Positions 34,531 through 44,874 of a DNA stretch of 64,000 nucleotides are shown piece by piece. Both the position numbers and the translations under genes were made by a program. The stretch is taken from contig CANQAV010000001.1 in NCBI GenBank assembly GCA_947589425.1, positions 186,001-250,000 on the forward strand, written 5' to 3'. The notes beneath the pieces are model-generated. The model made no database searches and was not told the DNA's origin. It was given only the letters and a program-made list of their open reading frames with translations. Position 1 is the first letter of the stretch. Each line of letters opens with the position of its first letter. The stretch comes from Candidatus Gastranaerophilales bacterium. GTDB taxonomy: Bacteria > Cyanobacteriota > Vampirovibrionia > Gastranaerophilales > Gastranaerophilaceae.

Positions 34531-34887
34531 TTATTCTTCTGTTTCGGCAGGAGTTTCAACTTCTTTAGTTTTTGTTTCTTCTGCTTCAGCTTTTTTAGCT
34601 TTTGATTTTCTTGTTTTTTTAACTTCCTGAGTTTCTTCTGTTGCGGCTTCGGTTTTTGTTTTAGCTTTCACAGTCTTTTTTGCTTCCTGAGCTTTTTGTT
34701 CTTCTTCGGCTTTCTTTGCATTAAATGCAAAACCATCTTTATAATATCCGCACGAAGGGCATACGGTATGAGTTAAAACAACTGCTTTACAATTAGGACA
34801 AATTGTTGTTGCAGGAATTGTACCTTTCCAATTAGCTCTTCTTGAGGCTTGACTTGCTTTACCGGTTCTTTTCTTTGGTGTAGCCAT
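34531..34887 (-). CDS. rpmF: Ribosomal protein bL32 with a long charged C-terminal extension
   Basis: 118 aa from ATG 34887 (AAGGAAC upstream); the longer reading from 34980 runs through a terminator. Residues 1-57 are L32: ATPKKRTGKASQASRRANWK, then two zinc-ligand pairs in CPNCKAVV and CPSCGYYK. Residues about 58-118 are a Lys/Glu/Ala/Thr-rich tail that is absent from ordinary L32 of about 57-60 aa. The tail is probably unstructured and exposed on the ribosome. It is the first gene of the fatty-acid cluster. Confidence 0.95.
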   Translation of the reverse strand: MATPKKRTGKASQASRRANWKGTIPATTICPNCKAVVLTHTVCPSCGYYKDGFAFNAKKAEEEQKAQEAKKTVKAKTKTEAATEETQEVKKTRKSKAKKAEAEETKTKEVETPAETEE

Positions 34888-34936
34888 TTTTAGTTCCTTT
34901 TCTAGTATTTTTAAAATAGTTTTAATTCTATTCTCT

Positions 34937-34977
34937 AAAAAAAAGATGTCCTTGTCAATAATTTGCAAGGACATCTT
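34937..34977 (-). terminator. Rho-independent terminator between the winged-helix gene and rpmF
   Basis: A 12-bp stem, AAGATGTCCTTG paired with CAAGGACATCTT around an 11-base loop, with eight T on the minus strand. It ends the transcript of the gene at 34999-35196. Confidence 0.9.
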
Positions 34978-34998
34978 CATAATTTTAATTTTTTTAAA

Positions 34999-35196
34999 TT
35001 ATCTTAAGCTAACTTTGGTGTATGAGCCTCTTTTTGAGAAATTAACTTTGTCTTCACGAGCTAACCAGCCTAAACCTAAACTTGTGAAATTTTCATTTAA
35101 ACCAAGGTCTTTATTCATTTTTTTAGTTGTAACTTCGCCGTTTTCGTTAAGGTATTCCCAAATTTTTCCAGCTGTTTCAATGATTGTTTCTTGCAT
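34999..35196 (-). CDS. Small winged-helix protein (DUF2582-like)
   Basis: 65 aa. TAGKIWEYLNENGEVTTKKM and LGLGWLAREDKVNF match the pattern of the small winged helix-turn-helix family known as DUF2582, in which GWLAREDK is characteristic. It could bind DNA, but no target is known. It has its own terminator and AAGGAGTAAGAC upstream of the ATG, so it is a single-gene unit. Confidence 0.85.
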   Translation of the reverse strand: MQETIIETAGKIWEYLNENGEVTTKKMNKDLGLNENFTSLGLGWLAREDKVNFSKRGSYTKVSLR

Positions 35197-35308
35197 TGTC
35201 TTACTCCTTTACTTCTAATATATGCGCATATTTAGTCTTTGAAGTGATTTCAAATTCCTATTTGCATATTTATCTTAATTTATAATATAGTGATTGTATA
35301 TAGTTTAA

Positions 35309-35806
35309 ATGGATGAAATGAACATGAATAAAAACTGGATATACGGTGATAACGTAGATACAGACGTAATTATACCGGCACGCTATCTGAATACAAAAAA
35401 AGAAAGTGAGCTTGCGCTTCACTGCATGGAAGATATCGATAAAAATTTTGCAAAAGAAGTCAAAAAAGGTGATTTTATAGTTGCGGGAAATAACTTCGGA
35501 TGCGGCTCAAGCAGAGAACATGCGCCTTTGGCTATAAAAGCATGCGGAATAAAAGCCGTTATTGCAAAAACTTTTGCTCGTATATTTTTCAGAAACGCAA
35601 TAAATATAGGTCTTGTAATCATTGAAAACAGCGAAATTCAAAACGAAGTTCAAAAAGACGATATAATAGAAATTGATATCGAAAAAGGCGAAATAATCAA
35701 CAAAACAAAAAATAAGACATATAAATTTTCTCCATATCCCAAAGAAATTCAAAAGCTCGTTTCTGTCGGCGGATTGGTTGAATATACAAAACAAAAAATT
35801 AACTAG
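35309..35806 (+). CDS. leuD: 3-isopropylmalate dehydratase small subunit
   Basis: 165 aa, the short archaeal/anaerobe-type LeuD. WIYGDNVDTDVIIPARYLN opens the domain, and NNFGCGSSREHAPLAIKACG is the swivelling-domain signature. Several in-frame ATGs exist (35309, 35318, 35324); the last gives the most typical N-terminus. No strong Shine-Dalgarno is seen; TATAAT at 35281 would start transcription near 35293. With LeuC, which is not in the window, it isomerises isopropylmalate in leucine synthesis. Confidence 0.94.
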   Translation: MDEMNMNKNWIYGDNVDTDVIIPARYLNTKKESELALHCMEDIDKNFAKEVKKGDFIVAGNNFGCGSSREHAPLAIKACGIKAVIAKTFARIFFRNAINIGLVIIENSEIQNEVQKDDIIEIDIEKGEIINKTKNKTYKFSPYPKEIQKLVSVGGLVEYTKQKIN

Positions 35807-35840
35807 GCAATTTTTATTTAATTCTTATTTTTTATAATAT

Positions 35841-37079
35841 ATGAATATTAATAAAATCACTGCTTCAGCTGTAAATATCTTATCAAACGGTACAAAAAAA
35901 CTTTCAAAAAAGCTTCCCTGTATGACGGGCGCAGAAAGTACTTGTGCCTATGGTCTTGTTAATTTTGATTCTTCGATTGCAAAAAGAAGAATTTTAGGTC
36001 TTTTTGATATTAATGGTACTTTACCTGTAAAAAACAGAAAAATAAACAGTTTTGAACAAATTACACCGGATAACTTATTGATGGTGCATCTGACCGATTA
36101 TCTGCCAAAAGGCGGTACAATTCATACATTGTTTGATAATTCAAAAAATGCAAGAAATACATTGCATTTTACTCTAAATCATGCAGTTGTAAATCCGTTT
36201 GGCGGGGGCGGAACTGAGGGCTGGACGGATAAACAATATGCAATTTTTACTCCTTTTAAAAAAGCATTGAAATCAGGTCAAATGGTGGGCGGAAAATATA
36301 ACGATGTATTTTTGGAGGGCTCATACAAGCTTCCTTGGGACAGTTTTATATATCGAAAAAACAATTGTGTGCCTGAAGGAAAAATATTATTTTCAGATGC
36401 ATCCGATATTTTGGGTGCGCAAGGCATTACTCTTGTTGAAGGCAAATATGATGCTTATGAAATGGCGGATGTGCTATGCGAAAAATTGGGCTATTCAAAT
36501 TTGAAAGCACTTCACGCCGAAGGCATGGGCACGGATATTCAAACGGTAAATTTAATAAATCATCCTGAAAAAATGATTGAAATGTCAAATTCATTTTTTG
36601 ATAATTGCAAAGATGTTGATATAGATTTGGATGAGATTGAAAGACGTCTGGCATTTGATGAAAATTGGAAGAAAATCTGGAATAAATTTATAACTTCGTA
36701 TGGTCTTGAAGATAAACAACATTGCGAAACTTCTTACAGTACAGGAGAAAATTTATTGTTTTTCATTGAAGCATTAAAAAGAAAAAATAATCTTTGGACT
36801 GAAAACAATCAAGATTACAGAGAAAAAATTCTTGAAGTTATATCTAAAGCTAAAAAACAAAAAACGCAACCAAAATTTTTCAGTTTTGAAAAAATAAGTG
36901 AAATAATACAAAATTCCGATACTCCAAAAATTGCATGTGAAAAAATAAACCAAGAATTCGGTATAGATAATTCATCTTTGTTTGCCGATTTGTCAAAAAA
37001 CGATATTGAAAGCCAGTTTGATATATTGTATGAATATCTTTTTTCAGGTGCGAAAGAGTTTTGTGAATGGAATTATTAA
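35841..37079 (+). CDS. Unknown 412-aa protein between leuD and leuB
   Basis: No signal peptide or membrane segment. The N-terminus MNINKITASAVNILSNG is followed by a Lys-rich helix. Residues about 80-165 hold MVHLTDYLPKGGTIHT, ARNTLHFTLNHAVVNPFGGG and NDVFLEGSYKLPWDSF, which look like an enzymatic core with several His, Asp and Glu residues. The C-terminal 150 residues are helical and charged. I do not recognise the family. It interrupts leuD and leuB on the same strand, and no ribosome-binding site is visible before the ATG. Confidence 0.8.
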   Translation: MNINKITASAVNILSNGTKKLSKKLPCMTGAESTCAYGLVNFDSSIAKRRILGLFDINGTLPVKNRKINSFEQITPDNLLMVHLTDYLPKGGTIHTLFDNSKNARNTLHFTLNHAVVNPFGGGGTEGWTDKQYAIFTPFKKALKSGQMVGGKYNDVFLEGSYKLPWDSFIYRKNNCVPEGKILFSDASDILGAQGITLVEGKYDAYEMADVLCEKLGYSNLKALHAEGMGTDIQTVNLINHPEKMIEMSNSFFDNCKDVDIDLDEIERRLAFDENWKKIWNKFITSYGLEDKQHCETSYSTGENLLFFIEALKRKNNLWTENNQDYREKILEVISKAKKQKTQPKFFSFEKISEIIQNSDTPKIACEKINQEFGIDNSSLFADLSKNDIESQFDILYEYLFSGAKEFCEWNY

Positions 37080-37136
37080 TTTATTTTGATATACAATTTT
37101 AATGATAAAATAAATTAAAATGAAAGGTATATCAAA

Positions 37137-38225
37137 ATGAAGAATATTGCAATACTGTTGGGCGATGGTGTTTCAACGGAAATATTGAGCTCTGCCGTCA
37201 GTGTTTTGGATAAAGTTAATGAAGTATACAAATTAAATCTGAATTACACATATGCTCCCATAGGAGGACGTGCTTACGAAGAAACAGGCACACCCTTGCC
37301 CGATAAAACAGTTGATATATGCCTTAAGTCGGACGCCGTTCTTTTGGGCTCGGTAGGGGATTGGAAATATGACAAACTTCCTCCCGAATTAAGACCCGAA
37401 AAAGCACTTTTGGGAATAAGAAAAAAATTAAACTTATTTGCAAATTTAAGACCTGTCAAGGTCTTTGAAGAGCTTGCTTTTGCATCTCCTCTAAAACCCG
37501 AAATTTTAAAAAATACAGATATTATGATAATAAGAGAATTAACGGGTGATGTATATTTCGGAGAGCCCAAAGGAATTACCACAAAAAAAACTTACGATAA
37601 CAGAACGATAAGAGTAGGCTATAACAATATGATTTACGATGAAGATGAAATCGGAAGAATAGCCCTCAGTGCCTTTGAATGTGCGCAAAAAAGAAACAAA
37701 AAAGTCTGCTGTGTTGATAAAGCAAATGTTCTTGATGTTTCAAGATTATTCAGAGAAGTCACAAAAGAAGTATCAAAAGATTTTAAAGATGTCGAGCTTA
37801 GTTTTATGTATGTTGATAACTGTGCAATGCAATTAGTTTTAAATCCCCGTCAATTTGATGTTATCTTGACGGGAAATATCTTCGGCGACATTCTCTCGGA
37901 TGAAGCTTCGGCTATCTGCGGGTCTTTGGGAATGCTTCCATCCGCATCTTTATCGGACGGAAAAACTCCCTATATGTATGAGCCCATTCACGGCTCTGCT
38001 CCCGATATTGCGGGTAAAAATACCGTAAATCCCATTGCAACGATATTATCGGCTGCCATGATGCTTAAATATTCATTTGGCGAATTTGGTGCACACGATA
38101 GTATATATAATGCCGTAAAAAGCGTTCTTAAAGAAGGTTACAGAACAACGGATATCTGTCGGGAAAACGACCGCCTTGTATCGACCGATAAAATTACCGA
38201 TTTAATAGTGAATAAAATAAATTAA
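37137..38225 (+). CDS. leuB: 3-isopropylmalate dehydrogenase
   Basis: 362 aa, full length, with GAAAGG upstream. [13 protein letters not shown] is the NAD-side start; [18 protein letters not shown] and [12 protein letters not shown] carry substrate-binding residues; [14 protein letters not shown] is the conserved NAD-binding loop. It oxidises isopropylmalate in leucine synthesis and works after LeuCD. Confidence 0.97.
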   Translation: MKNIAILLGDGVSTEILSSAVSVLDKVNEVYKLNLNYTYAPIGGRAYEETGTPLPDKTVDICLKSDAVLLGSVGDWKYDKLPPELRPEKALLGIRKKLNLFANLRPVKVFEELAFASPLKPEILKNTDIMIIRELTGDVYFGEPKGITTKKTYDNRTIRVGYNNMIYDEDEIGRIALSAFECAQKRNKKVCCVDKANVLDVSRLFREVTKEVSKDFKDVELSFMYVDNCAMQLVLNPRQFDVILTGNIFGDILSDEASAICGSLGMLPSASLSDGKTPYMYEPIHGSAPDIAGKNTVNPIATILSAAMMLKYSFGEFGAHDSIYNAVKSVLKEGYRTTDICRENDRLVSTDKITDLIVNKIN

Positions 38226-38270
38226 TTTGTGATACAATTTCAATAAAAGAATTTAAAACTCGAGGAAAAA

Positions 38271-40052
38271 ATGGAAAAAGAAACAGATTTAAAATTACAT
38301 ACCCTGAGACACTCCTGCTCTCACATTATGGCTATGGCAGTGCAAAAATTATATCCGCAGGCAAAGCTTGCAATAGGTCCGGCAATTGAAAACGGCTATT
38401 ATTACGATTTTGATATTGAAGGAGTCACGCTGAGCGACGAAAATCTTAAAGAAATCGAAAAGGTAATGAAAAAACTGATAAGTCAAAATCTGACTTTTGA
38501 AAAATATGTTATTCCGGACCCGGAAGCTCAAATCAACGAATTTAAAGCTCAGGGCGAAATATACAAGGCTGAACTTTTGGAAGAACACAAAAACGATAAT
38601 CCCACTCTTTATTTAACAAAAGATAAAGACGGAAATGTTTTATTTAACGACCTTTGCTCCGGTCCTCATATAGACTCTACAAAAGAAATTAAAGCCTTTA
38701 AATTAATGTCTGTTGCGGGAGCATACTGGAGAGGAAACGAGAAAAATAAAATGCTCCAGAGAATTTACGGAACAGCCTTTTTAACTCAAGAAGAGCTTGA
38801 TTCTTATATTAAACAAATTGAAGAAGCAAAAAGACGCGACCACAGAAAGCTTGCTTCACAGCTTGATTTGTTCTCAATAAGAGATGAAATAGGAGGAGGG
38901 CTTGTTTTATGGCATCCTAACTTATATACCGTAAGAGAACAAATTGAAAACTATTGGAGAGAAGAACACAGAAAAAGAGGCTACGTAATCGTACAAACTC
39001 CTCAGCTTGCAAAATCAAAGCTTTGGGAATTATCAGGACATATTGACCACTACAGAGAAAATATGTTCTTTATTCAAAAAGACGAAGACAGTGATGAACA
39101 ATTTATCGTAAAACCAATGAATTGTCCTTTTCATATTCTGATTTATCAATCCCAAAGACACTCATATCGTGACCTTCCTTTAAGAATGGCGGAACTCGGC
39201 ACGGTATACAGACGTGAAAAATCGGGAGCATTGTCGGGACTTACCAGAGTTCAAGGTTTTACACAGGATGATGCGCATATTTTCTGTACACCCGAACAAC
39301 TGGTTGATGAAATTAACGAAATTATTAATTTTGTAGCTGATACAATGAAAATCTTTAACATGAGTTTTGAAGTAGAGCTCTCAACCCGCCCCGAAAGCTA
39401 TGTCGGCGACCTTAAAAACTGGGAGCTGGCGGAAAAAGGCTTAAAGGAAGCAATGGATAAAAGGGGAATGAAATATGAAATAAATGAAGGCGACGGCGCT
39501 TTCTACGGCCCTAAAATTGATTTTAAAGTAAAAGACGCAATAGGAAGAATGTGGCAGTGCGCTACAATTCAACTGGATTTCAATTTACCCGAAAGATTTG
39601 ATATAAAATATCAGGATAAAGACGGTATCTTAAAAACTCCCGTTATGCTTCACCGTGTAATATTCGGCTCAATGGAGCGCTTCCACGGAATTTTAATCGA
39701 ACACTACGCAGGCGCTTTCCCTGCTTGGCTTGCACCTCATCAAGCGGCACTTGTTCCGATTGCCGACAGACACAATGAATACATGGAAAAAATATACAAA
39801 AAACTCCGTGAAAACAACATCAGGGTAATTTTTGAAGAAAAATCAGAATCAATGAACTATAAAATAAGAGATTATCTTCAAAATCAAAAAGTTCCCTATG
39901 TTATAATAGCGGGCGATAAAGAAGTTGAAGAAAACAAAATTTCAATAAGAAAAAGGGGTGTGGGTCAAATCGGCACTATTACTCTTGATGAATTTATTGA
40001 AAAATTGTTAAAAGAAATAAATACAAAAGGAAGCTTTGAAATAGGAAAATAA
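38271..40052 (+). CDS. thrS: Threonyl-tRNA synthetase without the TGS domain
   Basis: 593 aa, against about 640 for most bacterial ThrS. It begins directly with the N2 editing domain (LRHSCSHIMAMAVQKLYPQA; HxxxH for editing), then the class II core with MNCPFHILIYQSQ and ARFTQDDAHIFC-like GFTQDDAHIFC, and motif 3 HRVIFGSMERFHGILIEHY. The C-terminal anticodon-binding domain follows. The N-terminal TGS domain is absent. GAGGAAAAA precedes the ATG. Confidence 0.97.
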   Translation: MEKETDLKLHTLRHSCSHIMAMAVQKLYPQAKLAIGPAIENGYYYDFDIEGVTLSDENLKEIEKVMKKLISQNLTFEKYVIPDPEAQINEFKAQGEIYKAELLEEHKNDNPTLYLTKDKDGNVLFNDLCSGPHIDSTKEIKAFKLMSVAGAYWRGNEKNKMLQRIYGTAFLTQEELDSYIKQIEEAKRRDHRKLASQLDLFSIRDEIGGGLVLWHPNLYTVREQIENYWREEHRKRGYVIVQTPQLAKSKLWELSGHIDHYRENMFFIQKDEDSDEQFIVKPMNCPFHILIYQSQRHSYRDLPLRMAELGTVYRREKSGALSGLTRVQGFTQDDAHIFCTPEQLVDEINEIINFVADTMKIFNMSFEVELSTRPESYVGDLKNWELAEKGLKEAMDKRGMKYEINEGDGAFYGPKIDFKVKDAIGRMWQCATIQLDFNLPERFDIKYQDKDGILKTPVMLHRVIFGSMERFHGILIEHYAGAFPAWLAPHQAALVPIADRHNEYMEKIYKKLRENNIRVIFEEKSESMNYKIRDYLQNQKVPYVIIAGDKEVEENKISIRKRGVGQIGTITLDEFIEKLLKEINTKGSFEIGK

Positions 40053-40061
40053 TAATTTCAA

Positions 40062-41453
40062 ATGGCTAAAGCAAAATCAAAATGGGTATGCCAGAACTGC
40101 GGATATGAAACGGTGTCTTATCTTGGAAGATGCCCTGAATGTTCGCAGTTTGGCACATTTGTGGAAGAGATAACTCAAGATATAAAGCAAACAAGCCTTT
40201 CAAAACCCTCTAATATAATTTCGCAGGATACAAAAATTTCAAAAATAAAAGAAATTGAACTTGATGAAAAAATAAGGTTTAAAACGAATATTGATGAACT
40301 GGACAGGGTTTTGGGCGGAGGCTTTGTTCAGGGCTCTCTTGTTTTGCTTGCGGGCGATCCCGGGATAGGCAAATCTACTCTTGTTTTGCAGACCACAAAA
40401 AATATCTGCAGTACAAACTATAACGGCGAAAATCTTAAAATCCTTTATATTTGTGCCGAAGAAAGCCCCATGCAGGTTAAATTAAGGGCAAAAAGACTTG
40501 ATGTTGAGCCCGAAAGTCTGTATCTTACAAATCAAACCTGTATTGATGAAATTATTAACCAAATTGATGCAATAAAACCTGATTTTTTAATTGTTGACAG
40601 TATTCAAAGCGTCTTTTGCGCAAATATTGCAAGTTCATCCGGAAGCGTTTCGCAAATAAGAGAATGTACAAATGTGCTTATGCGAATTGCAAAACAAAAA
40701 AACATTACGACAATTATAATAGGACATGTAACCAAAGAAGGCAATATCGCAGGTCCAAAGGTATTAGAGCACATGGTAGACTGCGTTATTAACTTTGAAG
40801 GGGATAAATATAAACAGTTTAGAATTTTGAGATGCATAAAAAACCGCTTTGGAACAATATCGGAAGTCGGTGTTTTCAGAATGGAAGACGAGGGTCTGGT
40901 TGAAGTCAACAGCCCTTCTCAAATGTTAATCGAACAGACTCAAGGGGTTTCGGGCTCCTGTGTTACCGCAACGCTTGAAGGCACAAGAGTGCTTTTACAT
41001 GAAATACAAGCTCTTGCAGGCTCAACCAATTACGCAAATCCCAGAAGGGTTGCGGTCGGACTTGAATATAACAGGCTTTTACAGGCTATTGCCGTTTTAG
41101 AGAAGAAAGTCGGCTTGAATTTATCCAAACAAGACGTTTATGTAAGCGTCACGGGCGGAATAGACATCATAGAGCCGGGGTATGATTTGGCTCTTTGCCT
41201 TGCAATAATAAGCTCCGTGCGTGATATCCCGATAAAAAGCAATACCGTTGTTATTGGAGAAGTAGGGCTTTTAGGCGAGATAAGATATGTTGACAATATT
41301 GAACGCAGACTGAAAGAAGCTTATAAATTAGGTTTTAAAAGAGCAATCATACCCCCTGTTAACGATAAAATCCATTCCAAAATTAAAGAAACCGGACTTG
41401 AAATCAAACAGGTATCAAAATTAACCGATGCCATAATCCAAGCTTTTAAATAA
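40062..41453 (+). CDS. radA: DNA repair protein RadA
   Basis: 463 aa. The N-terminal zinc finger is WVCQNCGYETVSYLGRCPEC. Walker A is AGDPGIGKSTL and the RadA-specific KNRFG motif is present as CIKNRFGTISE. The C-terminal Lon-like domain contains VTGGIDIIEPGYDLALCLA. It drives branch migration in recombinational repair. It starts 10 bases after thrS and is likely cotranscribed. Confidence 0.97.
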   Translation: MAKAKSKWVCQNCGYETVSYLGRCPECSQFGTFVEEITQDIKQTSLSKPSNIISQDTKISKIKEIELDEKIRFKTNIDELDRVLGGGFVQGSLVLLAGDPGIGKSTLVLQTTKNICSTNYNGENLKILYICAEESPMQVKLRAKRLDVEPESLYLTNQTCIDEIINQIDAIKPDFLIVDSIQSVFCANIASSSGSVSQIRECTNVLMRIAKQKNITTIIIGHVTKEGNIAGPKVLEHMVDCVINFEGDKYKQFRILRCIKNRFGTISEVGVFRMEDEGLVEVNSPSQMLIEQTQGVSGSCVTATLEGTRVLLHEIQALAGSTNYANPRRVAVGLEYNRLLQAIAVLEKKVGLNLSKQDVYVSVTGGIDIIEPGYDLALCLAIISSVRDIPIKSNTVVIGEVGLLGEIRYVDNIERRLKEAYKLGFKRAIIPPVNDKIHSKIKETGLEIKQVSKLTDAIIQAFK

Positions 41454-41454
41454 A

Positions 41455-41763
41455 CTAAAGAGTAAGACAGGTCTTAAGATATCCTATTGTCCTGATTTTT
41501 GTTTCATACAGATATCTTAAAAAGTTAAGATACTCATTTCTTCTTGACGATAATGTCACATTGATTTCAAAACCGTCAGAGCAAAAAGGCTCATAGTCAT
41601 ATATTACATAGTTATTGTATTTACTTTTCCACTCTTTTTTTTCAATTTTACATCGACATTCCCATGCCAAATTTTCCAGCCACGGCAATAATTCTTTTGC
41701 GACATTGCGAAATTCGGCACAGTAGCATTGATTTTCCTGATTATATTTTTTATCAATAAGCAT
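41455..41763 (-). CDS. Hypothetical protein (102 aa)
   Basis: Start taken at ATG 41763, which has GAGGTC upstream. Soluble, rich in aromatic residues and cysteine (NQENQCYCAEF, NLAWECRCKIEKK, PFCSDGFEINVTL). The sequence suggests a small alpha/beta fold that binds a partner; no family is recognised. Its stop is 2 bp from the convergent radA stop. Confidence 0.7.
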   Translation of the reverse strand: MLIDKKYNQENQCYCAEFRNVAKELLPWLENLAWECRCKIEKKEWKSKYNNYVIYDYEPFCSDGFEINVTLSSRRNEYLNFLRYLYETKIRTIGYLKTCLTL

Positions 41764-41887
41764 ATTAAGACCTCGCAATTTATCTTTTTTTACTCTAAAT
41801 TATTCGCAAGAGTTTTTAAATATGCTTTAGTATTAATAAAGATTATCTTTTTAGGCAGTATAAAACAATTTTCAAATTTGAATTAAA

Positions 41888-42517
41888 TTAATATTTTAAA
41901 TCGTCTTTTGTTGTAATTTTTATATTATCTTTTGAGCCTTCAACAATATAAACATCAATCCCGTATTGCTCCGCCATTGAAGAATCGTCCGTAAAATCAT
42001 CCCTGTCTTTATAAAATTCGTGGATTTCTTTGATAAGTTTATAGTCAAATGCCTGAGGGGTTTGAGCTTGAAAAATTTTATTTCTGTCAAGAGTTCTTAT
42101 AACCCTTCCGCCTTCAATTTCTTTAATTGTATCGAGCGCCATAATGCCCGCTAAAACCGCTTTTTTTTCTTTAACCGCATCAATTGTCTTTAAGATTGTA
42201 TCCCTTTTAACAAAAGGTCTTGCACCGTCATGGATTAAAACAACATCGGGGTTATCACAAACCAAAAGTCCGTTATATACGCTTTTTTGACGTGTTAAAC
42301 CGAATGGAGCAAATTTTATTTTGTTATTCATCAGCTGGGATTTTTTTAAAAATTCAACTATATCTCCTTTTGAAGGAATTACAATTTCATCCGCAATATC
42401 GATAAATTTTGATATTGTTGTTTCAATCACCGTCATATTGCCAATGTTTGCCAAAAGCTTGTTTGAGCCGAAACGCACCGAAGAGCCGCCCGAAGTTATA
42501 ATTACGCTAATTTTCAA
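41888..42517 (-). CDS. ispD: 2-C-methyl-D-erythritol 4-phosphate cytidylyltransferase
   Basis: About 210 aa from a probable TTG start at 42517, with AGGGGA 10 bases upstream; no ATG fits the family start. [20 protein letters not shown] is the CTP-binding start, HDGARPFVKRD and QTPQAFDYKL are the conserved active-site blocks. It belongs to the MEP isoprenoid pathway. It overlaps thiL by 11 bp. Confidence 0.93.
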   Translation of the reverse strand: MKISVIITSGGSSVRFGSNKLLANIGNMTVIETTISKFIDIADEIVIPSKGDIVEFLKKSQLMNNKIKFAPFGLTRQKSVYNGLLVCDNPDVVLIHDGARPFVKRDTILKTIDAVKEKKAVLAGIMALDTIKEIEGGRVIRTLDRNKIFQAQTPQAFDYKLIKEIHEFYKDRDDFTDDSSMAEQYGIDVYIVEGSKDNIKITTKDDLKY

Positions 42518-43382
42518 AATGTTCAAATCCCCTGTGTTCCATTTTTTTATTATCCATATAAACGCCCTTGCCAAAAGAGCAAATTCCTATCTGGTTAAGC
42601 CCTTTTATCTTTTTAAAATCTTTTTGAGATAAACACACTACAAGCGAGTAGTCCTCTCCTCCGTATAAGACATAGTCTTTGTTTTTAGTTGTTTTTTTAA
42701 TTTTATCATATTGAAAGTCAATTCTTAAAGAGCTTTTATCTGAAATCTGACAAAGAGCATCAATGAGCCCATCCGAGCTATCCATCATGGCATAAGGATA
42801 TTTTGTTTTTTCGGATATTTGAAGAGCAATATTTTTATATAACTTTGGCTCTTTATGAAGTTTTACGAATTTATTATTTTTTATGCCTTTTCTTAAATCT
42901 TCCAATCCTTGTGCGCTTGAGCCGAATTCACCCGCAGTTGCGACTATATAGCCTTCTTTCGCATTTGCTCTTGAAGATGGGCGTCTTTTTTTGCAATTTC
43001 CCAAAATCGCAACAGATATGTTAATTTTTTCGGATTTTACCAAATCTCCGCCCGTTATTTTTATTTTAAATTTTTTTGCAATTTCATCAATTCCGCAATA
43101 AAAGTCCTCAACAAATTCGCAGGTTAATTTTCCCCCGAGCGAAATACTTGCATATTCGGGAACTGCGCCCGAGGCGAGAATATCCGATATATTAACCAAA
43201 AGCGCTTTTTTTGCAATTTCATAAGGGGACATATAAGAAAGCGAAAAATGAACATCTTCAATCAAACTATCCTGCGACAGAGCAAGTTTATATTTTTTAA
43301 GATAAGCGCAATCATCCCCAATTAAAGTACTGTCGGAGAGCGAATTTTTAATTATATCCAAAAGTTTAAATTCCAAGTTCAT
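42507..43382 (-). CDS. thiL: Thiamine-monophosphate kinase
   Basis: 291 aa. [20 protein letters not shown] and EDVHFSL hold the Mg-binding acidic residues; [19 protein letters not shown] and [13 protein letters not shown] are family blocks; [11 protein letters not shown] is the substrate-side motif. It makes thiamine diphosphate. It overlaps aroQ by 4 bp as part of a tightly packed metabolic operon. Confidence 0.93.
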   Translation of the reverse strand: MNLEFKLLDIIKNSLSDSTLIGDDCAYLKKYKLALSQDSLIEDVHFSLSYMSPYEIAKKALLVNISDILASGAVPEYASISLGGKLTCEFVEDFYCGIDEIAKKFKIKITGGDLVKSEKINISVAILGNCKKRRPSSRANAKEGYIVATAGEFGSSAQGLEDLRKGIKNNKFVKLHKEPKLYKNIALQISEKTKYPYAMMDSSDGLIDALCQISDKSSLRIDFQYDKIKKTTKNKDYVLYGGEDYSLVVCLSQKDFKKIKGLNQIGICSFGKGVYMDNKKMEHRGFEHFEN

Positions 43383-43813
43383 TTGAGCCTTCTAAACAGC
43401 CCCAAAAGCGCAAGTTTATAACTGTCTTTGCCAAACCCCGAAATTTGAGCAATACAGGAAGGGGCAATGAATGATTTTTTCCTGAAATCTTCTCTTGAAT
43501 GAATGTTTGATAAATGTACCTCAACAGCAGTCAAATTAACGCTTTTTATCGCATCCGAAATGGCTATGCTTGTGTGGGTATATGCGGCAGGATTAATTAT
43601 CAAAGCATCGTATGACCCCGCTGTTTGAATTTTATCAACAATATCACCTTCATGGTTTGATTGGAAAAAATCAAGCTCAATGTTATCCGATAAAGTTTTA
43701 GAGTATTCAACAAGCTCTGAATTTATATCATCCAGCGATTTAGTGCCGTATATATCAGGCTCTCTTGACCCGAGCATATTTAAATTCGGTCCGTTTATTA
43801 CAAGAATTTTCAT
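43379..43813 (-). CDS. aroQ: 3-dehydroquinate dehydratase, type II
   Basis: 144 aa, usual length. [21 protein letters not shown] holds the active-site Arg and Tyr; [13 protein letters not shown] and [12 protein letters not shown] are conserved, and [18 protein letters not shown] carries the catalytic His region. It performs the third shikimate-pathway step. It overlaps ribD and thiL by 4 bp each. Confidence 0.97.
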   Translation of the reverse strand: MKILVINGPNLNMLGSREPDIYGTKSLDDINSELVEYSKTLSDNIELDFFQSNHEGDIVDKIQTAGSYDALIINPAAYTHTSIAISDAIKSVNLTAVEVHLSNIHSREDFRKKSFIAPSCIAQISGFGKDSYKLALLGLFRRLK

Positions 43814-44874
43814 ATTTTATCCTCTTTTTTAATTTTACCATTAATCAAAAAATTGTCGCCGTATCGTTTAATTTTTATATTTTCAAGTTCATAGGCTTCA
43901 TTTATCTGATTTAGCTCAATATCATGCGCAAAATCAATTCCTTTTCCGAATATTTTCGGAGCAATAAACTGGTTTATTTCATCAACTTCATTGTTTTTCA
44001 AAAGCAAAGAATTAAGCCCCGCACCGCCTTCAACCATGATTGAATATATCTTCATATCATAAAGAGTTCTGAAAAGTTCATCAAAAGAAGAAAAAGGAAT
44101 TTGCTCAATATTTTTTTTGAGTTTTATTCTTTTATTGTTTACAAGAATTATTCTCACTCCGTCATCCGAAAAAACATTGTAATTTGAAGGAATTTTATTA
44201 TTCGGGTCAAAAATAATTCTAATCGGCGATTTTTTGTTTTTAATCCTTACGTTTAAATGGGGGTTATCGGTTAAAATTGTACCTGATGCAGACATAAGCG
44301 CCTGATAAGAGCTTCTTAATTTTTGAACTTCATTTCTTGAAAGCTCGTTTGTAATCCATTTTGATTTTTTATTTAAAAGAGCGATTTTGCCGTCCAGAGT
44401 TGTCGCCGTTTTGAGCATTACATAGGGCTTTTTGTATAAAATATTTTTTATAAATACTTTGTTTAGTTCTTTTGCTTCTTCTTCCAATACCCCTAAAACT
44501 ACTTCAATACCCGCATCTTTTAATTTTTTAATACCGTTATTTCTAACTTTCGGATTCGGGTCAACCATTGCACAAACAACCTTTTTAAAACCGGATTTAA
44601 TAATTAAATCGGCACAAGGGGGAGTTTTGCCGAAATGAGAACAGGGCTCAAGATTAACGATTAAAGTCTTGTTTTTTGTATCAGAAGCATTTTTAATCGC
44701 ATTAACCTCTGCGTGGTTTTCGCCGTATTTTTGATGATAGCCCGATGATATTATTTCATGTTTTTCCTCATCATAAACAATCGCCCCAACATAGGGATTG
44801 GGCTCAACCTGCCCTTTCCCTTTTTTTGCAAGGGCAAAACATTTTCTCATAAGGTTTTTATACGTTTTTATCAT
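43810..44874 (-). CDS. ribD: Bifunctional riboflavin deaminase/reductase
   Basis: 354 aa. The N-terminal deaminase domain has [10 protein letters not shown] and [12 protein letters not shown] (zinc ligands). The C-terminal reductase domain starts at [14 protein letters not shown] and has [13 protein letters not shown]. It converts the GTP-cyclohydrolase product towards riboflavin. The ATG at 44874 overlaps the CpaF-like gene by 17 bp; a second Met eight codons later is also possible. Confidence 0.95.
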   Translation of the reverse strand: MIKTYKNLMRKCFALAKKGKGQVEPNPYVGAIVYDEEKHEIISSGYHQKYGENHAEVNAIKNASDTKNKTLIVNLEPCSHFGKTPPCADLIIKSGFKKVVCAMVDPNPKVRNNGIKKLKDAGIEVVLGVLEEEAKELNKVFIKNILYKKPYVMLKTATTLDGKIALLNKKSKWITNELSRNEVQKLRSSYQALMSASGTILTDNPHLNVRIKNKKSPIRIIFDPNNKIPSNYNVFSDDGVRIILVNNKRIKLKKNIEQIPFSSFDELFRTLYDMKIYSIMVEGGAGLNSLLLKNNEVDEINQFIAPKIFGKGIDFAHDIELNQINEAYELENIKIKRYGDNFLINGKIKKEDKI

